DNA from: Akebia trifoliata
Lineage: Eukaryota; Streptophyta; Magnoliopsida; Ranunculales; Lardizabalaceae
NCBI GenBank assembly: GCA_017979445.1
Contig: CM030706.1
Span: forward strand, 11,022,967-11,086,966
Direction: 5' to 3'
Length of the DNA stretch: 64,000 nucleotides
Shown here: one piece after another, positions 59,822 to 64,000 of the stretch
How positions within the stretch are numbered: position 1 is the stretch's first letter
Layout: every line of letters begins with the position of its first letter
Translations under genes and position numbers: made by a program
Notes under the pieces: model-generated
The model's input: the letters and a program-made list of their open reading frames with translations, nothing else
Database searches by the model: none
What the model was told of the DNA's origin: nothing

Positions 59822-59875
<54 letters not shown>
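59821..59875. repeat. (AC)n(AT)n microsatellite
   Basis: About 10 AC followed by about 16 AT dinucleotides. Translating it gives false open frames on both strands. Confidence 0.95.
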
Positions 59876-59883
<8 letters not shown>

Positions 59884-59951
59884 TAAATCCATTTGTTTTA
59901 AAAATAAAAGAGGGGCAAGAATCTTACTGATGAAAGTCTTTGGAAATTGTT

Positions 59952-60054
59952 ATTAACACACCAATTTTTACTTGTAACGCACCAACCTACATGTAAACAA
60001 CTGTTTATTTTCAAAGGAATCGGTGTGTTGTAAGTAAATAATGGGTGTGCCAAT
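59952..60054. mobile_element. Small TIR element (MITE), TTGGCACACC family
   Basis: Left end attaacacaccaatttttac and right end, inverted, attggcacacccattattta pair over about 33 bases with several mismatches. 103 bp in total, no coding. Related ends occur at 751-934, at about 58603 and at 60115 (ttggcacaccaattttt). Confidence 0.5.
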
Positions 60055-60849
60055 AATATCTCAATTGTTGTAAAATACTATTGGCAGCCCTCTCTATGAC
60101 CAAAGAGATTTTATTTTGGCACACCAATTTTTCTAATGTTACCTCAATGATAGCGATTACTTAGAGATTTACATAAAAATTATGGTGGCATTAGTAAAAG
60201 ATGGTATGGCAATAACGACTCACTTGTGGGTTACATGATTTTATCTTATTTTTTAGACTTTTGTTTTTTTTAGTTTTTTTTAGTTTTTTAATAGTTCAAA
60301 AAAAAAAAAAAAGAATTTCTTGTGCCTATCTCAATGATATGTCGATGGTGGGTTATTTGTGTGCTATCTAGATTAATCGCTTTTGTTCTATTTTGCACTA
60401 CCCTGATTGATTGTCTATCTAATATGCCATGATCTGATTGATATATCTCTATGATGTACATGCTTTGATCTTTAATTAGATGTTTAGGATATTTTTATAT
60501 TTCTTTATCAATATTTATTTGATATCCATATGTTGATGGTTTGATTTGGCCCATGGGCCCATTTATTTGAAAAATGCCCCAGGCACACCCCACTCTATTT
60601 TGCATACACCATTAGTACGTTTATTTTGTTGCATTACATGTTTGCATGTCCCTTATAATCAACGTGACACTAGTGCGTGGCCCGGTCTCTTCGAAGATGT
60701 GACGTCATTCATGAAAATCACAACTTCAGTCACGTACCTTAGGGTATATAAAACTAGGGCATCAATACCGTTCGATCAAGTGACTATGAAAAGTATATCG
60801 ATAAACCCATGCTGGGGCGACCTGAGCTTTTATCTTATTATAAGCCGTA
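60055..60849. other. Unassigned sequence with MITE remnants
   Basis: A ttggcacaccaattttt end at about 60115 has no obvious partner. The 108-residue frame at 60546 has no recognised domain, so I do not call it a gene. Confidence 0.4.
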
Positions 60850-61260
60850 AAGTCACATGTCCAAATCGCTAACCTTAAACTCGTACTTATACGGTATATC
60901 AAAGTTAATCTAAATTCACCAATTGCACTTCTTGGTTAAAATCAGGGCCTAAGCGAGATCCTGTCCCGATATACTACGATACAAGGGGGATAGATTGTGT
61001 CTATTCTAGACAAGAGGTGACTTAAGAGTACTCTTGCTCAACATCGTGCATCACCTCTCAACTGGGGATTAAACTGGCTATATTTTACTTCAGAGATTTG
61101 GGTTGGAGTCTTAGATTATCGCTTTGAATACCTACAGTATATCAAATCAATTCACCACGTACCTTTTGATTGAGTACGCTCAAGAGGTATATAGGTGCAC
61201 TTGGGTAAGGGTGGCCAGATAAATTGCATTGCACGTAGTAAACCTGGAGTCTAGGAGCTT
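60850..61260 (+). repeat. Athila-type leader relic
   Basis: The order ccaattgcacttcttgg, gcgagatcctgtcccg, gtgtctattctagacaagag, gtgacttaagagtactcttg, and ctcaactggggatt follows the leader of both Athila copies (35640-35860 and 42040-42250). No LTR or gag is attached, so this is an isolated fragment. Confidence 0.6.
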
Positions 61261-61739
61261 TCTTATAGGTCATGACCTGAACTGACTATAGGTGTCCCCG
61301 AGTTGCTTTATTCAATCCAATCAACTGGTAAGTGGGCAAACTGGTCCAGACCGTTCAAATTAAACCCGCAATATTAATCCAACCCAATATGTGAAATGTA
61401 AATCAATAGGTCCAATCAACAAATGGATCAAACTAATCAAAAATCAAACGATTGGACCAATTGGTTTTACTTTCAAAGATTTAGACTATTTTATACAAAA
61501 AAGATTCGATCTTAGGGAATCATTTTGTCTGATCAGATGTTCAATCCTAATCAGGGTTAGACCCGTGACTAATCTTTTTCACCTTCTTGGTCACTATAGA
61601 CTTATAGTGCAATTGAATTCAATGTTTTCCACCGGACTTGGGTTAATCTATATAAAAATTTTAATTATGTGGTTAAAAGTCAAACCTTCAGAATCAATGA
61701 TTAATCTTGGTTTATTTCCAATCAGGTAAGAATTGCTCC
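61261..61739. other. Unassigned sequence
   Basis: A 112-residue plus frame at 61391 has no recognised domain, and its sequence is low in compositional structure. No element ends seen. Confidence 0.35.
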
Positions 61740-62844
61740 TAGACGTTCTGAACCCGGTCTATGCTACTTTAGGTCTGTCAAAAGAGTTGTCAAGTCCAAG
61801 TACCAATGTCAAGTCCAAGTGCTCTAACATTGCACCATAGTATCAAGCCCATCCACCCAAAATGAACTCCTCTCTTTGTAGATAAGTGTCCATGAGTTTT
61901 CTTTTAGTTTTAGTTCAATTTTCATCAGTCTTTAAATTCAGTTGGTCATTTCAATTACGTTAGTCTTTCTTTAATTCTCGAGTTATAGTCAAGTTTGTCA
62001 GTTAATATTTTTTAATTCCAATAAAATAAAGAAGTTTCTGATTATCATGCATGTAATAACGATTTGAGCATAATATCAAACATGAAGAATGACTTAGAAC
62101 TCATTAATCGAATTTGATAAATATTGGAATTAAAAAGTATACTTAAGAAGTGTAAATTGGTACTACATTATCCTCAAGGGAATATGAGAGAATAATAAAC
62201 TTACTTGAGAAACTCAACAACATTCCTACATAGTCTCATGAAGATATAAAGTCAATGGTGATTTTCAAAGTCAAAGTTCATTGATTAAGAATGATGTAGT
62301 TGAAACCATCGACAAATGTGTTAAGATCTGTAAGAAGAGATCCATCAGGTTTTTCACTCGATAAAGAAGAGTTCTTATTCACAAAAGAATAAAATATTTT
62401 CTTGAAGTTCTAAAAGAGTTGAACAGTTACATGCAAAGAACTCAATCATACTCAATTATATAAAAGAAGGCTTTATTCGACAGAGTAATCGAGACATCGA
62501 GTTTCTAAAATCTTCATCAAATCAAGTAGCATTTCACCAAAAGAGGCCTTCTTTGGTCAAATCATTTTCCTGTCTTACCAAGAAAAAAATAGCCTTCTTT
62601 AGCCCCTCGCAGCCTCTAAAAATAATCAATAGCCTCTTCTTTTTAAACCATGCCAACCAACCTCGCGAGGGAAGTCTAGGTATGAACTACATTTTGACCT
62701 GATCCCAAAAGAGAAAAAAAATATTTTGGGTACGTAGGCAACCTAAGAAGTTACTTCAGGCCCAGTCACGAAAAAAAAATGTATTCTTTTAAGAAAAATA
62801 TCATCTAAACGAAAAATCCCTTATTAAAATGTTCAAAAGAAAAG

Positions 62845-63012
62845 AATGTCAAACTAGGGGCATTAGAAAAAGATAATCAAAATAATTGACAAAAAACAAA
62901 AGAATGTCAAACTAGGAACATTAAAAAAAAGAGTCAAAAGAATTTACAAAAAAAATGCCAAACTAAAGGCATTAGAAAAAAAAAGAATATCAGACTAGTG
63001 GCACTTTGGGAA
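62845..63012 (+). repeat. PPT-like tandem units
   Basis: Four to five units of about 35-55 bp each contain an aaactaggggcattag-like core followed by an A-rich stretch. Another copy, gaaactaggggcatttttt, sits at 63927-63946. The core resembles a polypurine tract. Confidence 0.65.
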
Positions 63013-63117
63013 AGTTGAGCCTTTATACCTTTTCTTTTTAAACCATGTCTTAAGCCCACCTATTAAGTCCTCCTGAATGCTAATTGACTTGATTAAGGTG
63101 CACGGAACCTCGATGTT

Positions 63118-63480
63118 GAAAAGTGAAACCCCCTAGGTTGAAAACCTGAAAAGGGGACTTAGACAAAAATTAGGCTACACAAAAAAGAAAAAATCCTATT
63201 GAGAAGAAAAAGTCAAAAGAAAGTTGTCGACTTGGTTATTCAAGATCATCAACAAAAAAAAAAGTCCGCTAAGTCGAAAATCCGAAAGAGTAACTTAGAC
63301 AAAAGTTATGGCATAACCATAAAAAAAGAAGGCCTACTAGGTTGAAAACCTAAAAAGGCGACCTCGACAAAAATCAAGGTATCATCAGAAAAAGAAAAAT
63401 AAAGTCCGCTAGATTGAAAATCTGAAGAGGTGATCTAGGCAAAAATTAAGACATCATCAAATAGAAGGAAAGGCCCTATC
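63118..63480 (+). repeat. Tandem units with an AGGTTGAAAACCT dyad
   Basis: Four units, about 70-140 bp apart, contain ctaggttgaaaacctgaa, followed by gg.gactTagacaaaaat. The centre aggtt-gaa-aacct is a perfect dyad in two units (63135 and 63339). In the fourth it is agatt-gaa-aatct (63411), still perfectly paired. The second (63270) is disrupted. Confidence 0.7.
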
Positions 63481-64000
63481 AAGAAGAAAAATTCATAAGG
63501 AAGTTTGTACAGAAATTAGAAAATGCAGAATCATTCAAACCACAACATTCAACAAAAATAATGCTGAAGTTGAAGAAACTCAAAAGTCATCTTGAATATT
63601 GTTAGATCTTTAAGAGTATGTTTACTTATCTAGGTGTTCGCCAAAGAAAAATGTAGAACCATCGACTACTTTGAAGAAAAATATCTTTTATTCCAATAAT
63701 TATTAGGATTTTAAGTCTAGCTCAAGCATTTTTCAAAGGAAATTCAAAATGAAAATGATCAAATTCTTTATTGTACATACGACAATCTTAAGAGTTTTGA
63801 AAATTTAAAGGAATGTCGATTCTTCTGTCTATCATATATCAGAGTTCATAGTTGCTCGTTCATATTTTTCAAGTGTAATCAATTCCATCAGTTTCATAGT
63901 CAAGTTCTAGTTAAAGCCAACCTTGAAACTAGGGGCATTTTTTGAAAGTCATTGTGGTTCCAAAGTTTTATTCTTAATCACATGATAAAAAAAGGAAAAT

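Larger units (their letters stand above)
61740..64000 (+). mobile_element. Tat/Ogre-type 3' non-coding region, truncated by the window
   Basis: Phrases such as gaagtctaggtatgaactac (62668), gggtacgtaggcaacct (62728), repeated ctaggttgaaaacct units and repeated aaactaggggcattag PPT-like units are typical of the long region between pol and the 3' LTR in Tat-type elements. The direction (plus) is the same as that of the LTR at 56701, so both could be ends of one element whose 3' LTR lies beyond the window. No pol is found between them. Confidence 0.55.

Noticed and set aside
59497..59956. 131-codon minus and 79-codon plus frames
   Set aside because: They are kept open by the AC/AT microsatellite and show only its low-complexity translation.
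60546..60872. 108-codon plus frame as a possible host gene
   Set aside because: No domain, no splice or start context that I trust, and surroundings are MITE and Athila remnants.
61391..61729. 112-codon plus frame
   Set aside because: No recognised domain and no supporting neighbours. Probably chance in AT-rich DNA.

Overview
This 64 kb window looks like AT-rich intergenic DNA from a flowering plant, most probably a eudicot. The host type is inferred from the repeats, because no species-specific gene is present. I find no intact host gene. Almost everything recognisable is a layered set of plant transposable elements: Ty3/gypsy elements of the Athila, Tat/Ogre-like and Tekay/Del-like (chromovirus) types, pieces of Ty1/copia, one complete miniature LTR element (TRIM), and several hairpin or TIR elements. 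The only host-gene trace is the 5' end of a casein kinase I-like gene, which is a pseudogene here (59.2-59.4 kb).

Layout. 0-5.9 kb: small TIR elements, two long-armed fold-back elements in tandem and a 562 bp hairpin. 5.9-8.4 kb: a MITE split by a solo LTR with a perfect target-site duplication (TSD). 9.5-16.1 kb: an old non-autonomous Tat-like element with large tandem arrays in both LTRs and between its RNase H relic and 3' LTR. 17.3-23 kb: another MITE, a minus-strand solo LTR, a Tat gag relic split by a plus-strand solo LTR, and a further Tat LTR with its primer-binding site (PBS). 23.5-24.9 kb: diverged LTR pieces. 25.4-35.35 kb: a Tekay-like pol relic cut twice, by a 3.0 kb chromovirus solo LTR in the reverse transcriptase and by a Tat solo LTR in the integrase, followed by its own 3' LTR. 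35.6-51.0 kb: an old Athila relic interrupted by a younger, structurally complete Athila element (39930-50344, TSD TAGAG). That younger element has a gag-pol frame open except for eight nonsense codons and no frameshift. 51.0-56.7 kb: a perfect TRIM, then an antisense copia LTR interrupted by a 3.2 kb chromovirus solo LTR, which itself holds a 196 bp copia reverse transcriptase fragment. 56.7-64 kb: a Tat LTR with PBS, the kinase pseudogene, MITEs, an Athila leader relic and a Tat-type 3' non-coding region running off the window.

How it fits together. One Tat LTR family occurs five times. Four copies are solo LTRs, so recombinational loss of internal regions has been active. The nesting gives a relative clock: the Tekay-like and older Athila bodies are oldest, solo LTRs were formed inside them, and the 39.9-50.3 kb Athila and the TRIM look youngest. 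The gypsy genes once worked together as usual for the class: Gag forms the particle, protease matures it, reverse transcriptase and RNase H copy the RNA, and integrase inserts the DNA. None of the copies here can encode a full set. I did not find a convincing new biochemical system. The most unusual signals are structural: in-LTR tandem arrays with a repeated dyad, a copia fragment flanked by a 5-base repeat inside a gypsy LTR, the kinase fragment next to a Tat LTR, and the frameshift-free decay of the young Athila.
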